Source: Novosphingobium sp. MW5 (GTDB taxonomy: Bacteria > Pseudomonadota > Alphaproteobacteria > Sphingomonadales > Sphingomonadaceae). From it: a stretch of DNA of 64,000 nt. Under the pieces are notes generated by a model, which was not told where the DNA came from, did no database searches, and saw nothing but the letters and a program-made list of their open reading frames with translations. The position numbers and the translations under genes are program-made. The stretch covers positions 62,001 through 126,000 of the forward strand of contig JAPCWB010000004.1 of assembly GCA_025938935.1 (NCBI GenBank), read 5' to 3'. Shown here in pieces: positions 63,588 to 64,000 of the stretch (position 1 is its first letter; every line of letters starts with the position of its first letter).

Positions 63588-64000
63588 ATGAACCGCTTCG
63601 CTCTGGCTACGGCCCTTGTGACCACCCTTGCCCCCATCGCCGCCTTCGCCACCCCCGAAGGCTGGAGCCGCCTGATGGAGCCCGCGCAGCTGAACACGCT
63701 GCTGGACGAATACGGCGACGAGATCCGCGTTGTGCAGATCACCGGCGAATACGGCGAAGGCCATATCCCCGGCTCGGGCTGGTCGCCCTATGCCTCGTGG
63801 CGCTCGGATATGCCCAACCCCGGCGCATTGCGCGATCTGGGCCACCTGACGACGATCGTGCAGGAACTGGGGATCGACACCGACACGCCCGTCGCCGTGG
63901 TTCACGCAGGTCGCGATGCCACCGACATGGGCGCGCTGGGCGGCGCGGGTCTACTGGACCCTGCGCTCGATGGGGATCGAAGACCTGGCCCTGCTCAACG
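63588..64000 (+). CDS. Secreted rhodanese-like protein, N-terminal part (cut by window edge, frameshift)
   Basis: Starts MNRFALATALVTTLAPIAAFA, a signal peptide cut after AFA. A rhodanese fold follows: LMEPAQLNTLLDEYGDEIRVVQITGEYGEGHIPGSGWSPY, then LGIDTDTPVAVVHAGRDATDMGALG. The usual catalytic Cys position is occupied by His (VVHAGRD), so it may lack sulfurtransferase activity, as in some degenerate periplasmic relatives. Near 63940 the frame breaks; the next frame reads RVYWTLRSMGIEDLALLN to the window end. Function unknown; possibly a second, active domain lies beyond the window. Confidence 0.75.
   Translation, partial: MNRFALATALVTTLAPIAAFATPEGWSRLMEPAQLNTLLDEYGDEIRVVQITGEYGEGHIPGSGWSPYASWRSDMPNPGALRDLGHLTTIVQELGIDTDTPVAVVHAGRDATDMGALGGAGLLDPALDGDRRPGPAQ

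Overview
The window is a GC-rich, densely coded stretch of an alphaproteobacterial chromosome. Gene families and gene order point to Rhodobacterales (Roseobacter/Paracoccus-like): murD followed by ftsW, aroA and cmk on one strand, a DUF6476 gene divergent from an RluD-type pseudouridine synthase, a rhodanese-ChrB/ChrA pair, an rplM-rpsI operon, TRAP transporters and a KpsE/KpsT-type exporter. No phage, plasmid replication gene, transposase, CRISPR array or rRNA was seen.

About half of the genes carry one or more apparent frameshifts. They hit genes that must work (aroA, cmk, pssA, purF, rpsI, rplM, rpoH), and the protein sequence continues with normal conservation in another frame. I read these as assembly indels and give the whole-gene span for each; the worst spot is rpoH.

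Layout. 1-5.1 kb (minus): ftsW (cut by the window edge), rarD, murD, two identical tRNA-Asp genes each with its own promoter and terminator, pssA and psd. 5.4-12.8 kb: a GFA-like protein, cmk, a metallo-beta-lactamase-fold hydrolase, a membrane protein, aroA, a chromate operon (rhodanese-ChrB fusion plus ChrA), and an Lrp regulator divergent from a LysE exporter. 12.9-19 kb: rpoH, cardiolipin synthase, a JmjC-type oxygenase, a pair of small exported DxDxG-repeat proteins, an RluD-type enzyme and DUF6476. 19-26.8 kb: 5-oxoprolinase divergent from a MarR-type regulator with a palindromic operator between them, then DUF454 and a complete TRAP transporter; this may be a 5-oxoproline (pyroglutamate) uptake and use unit. 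26.9-27.6 kb: exonuclease III.

28.0-40.5 kb is one long plus-strand catabolic cluster: GntR regulator, rhodanese, oligopeptide-type ABC importer (two permeases, binding protein, two ATPases), alpha/beta hydrolase, acyl-CoA synthetase, CocE/NonD hydrolase and M20 amidohydrolase. It looks built to import and dismantle an amide- or ester-linked organic compound, and it is the best candidate here for an uncharacterised pathway. An FMN-dependent alpha-hydroxyacid dehydrogenase faces it.

41.8-49.5 kb is less orderly: argC, DUF427, a GFA-like gene whose second half has been tandemly multiplied (147-bp units), poorly coding DNA, a Pho-box-controlled phoX, and a lower-GC insert with a WG-repeat protein and a damaged acetyltransferase. 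49.5-58.7 kb returns to core genes: trpA, glsA, a HemJ/CopD-like protein, ychF, purF, paiB, a GT-C type glycosyltransferase, rpsI and rplM. 58.9-64 kb: a YiiX-like protein, an SseB-like protein, the kpsT-kpsE polysaccharide export pair, a REP-like inverted pair and a secreted rhodanese-like protein running off the end.

Several intergenic repeat families sit at gene 3' ends. The clearest is a 31-nt hairpin present three times with an invariant loop and compensatory stem changes.
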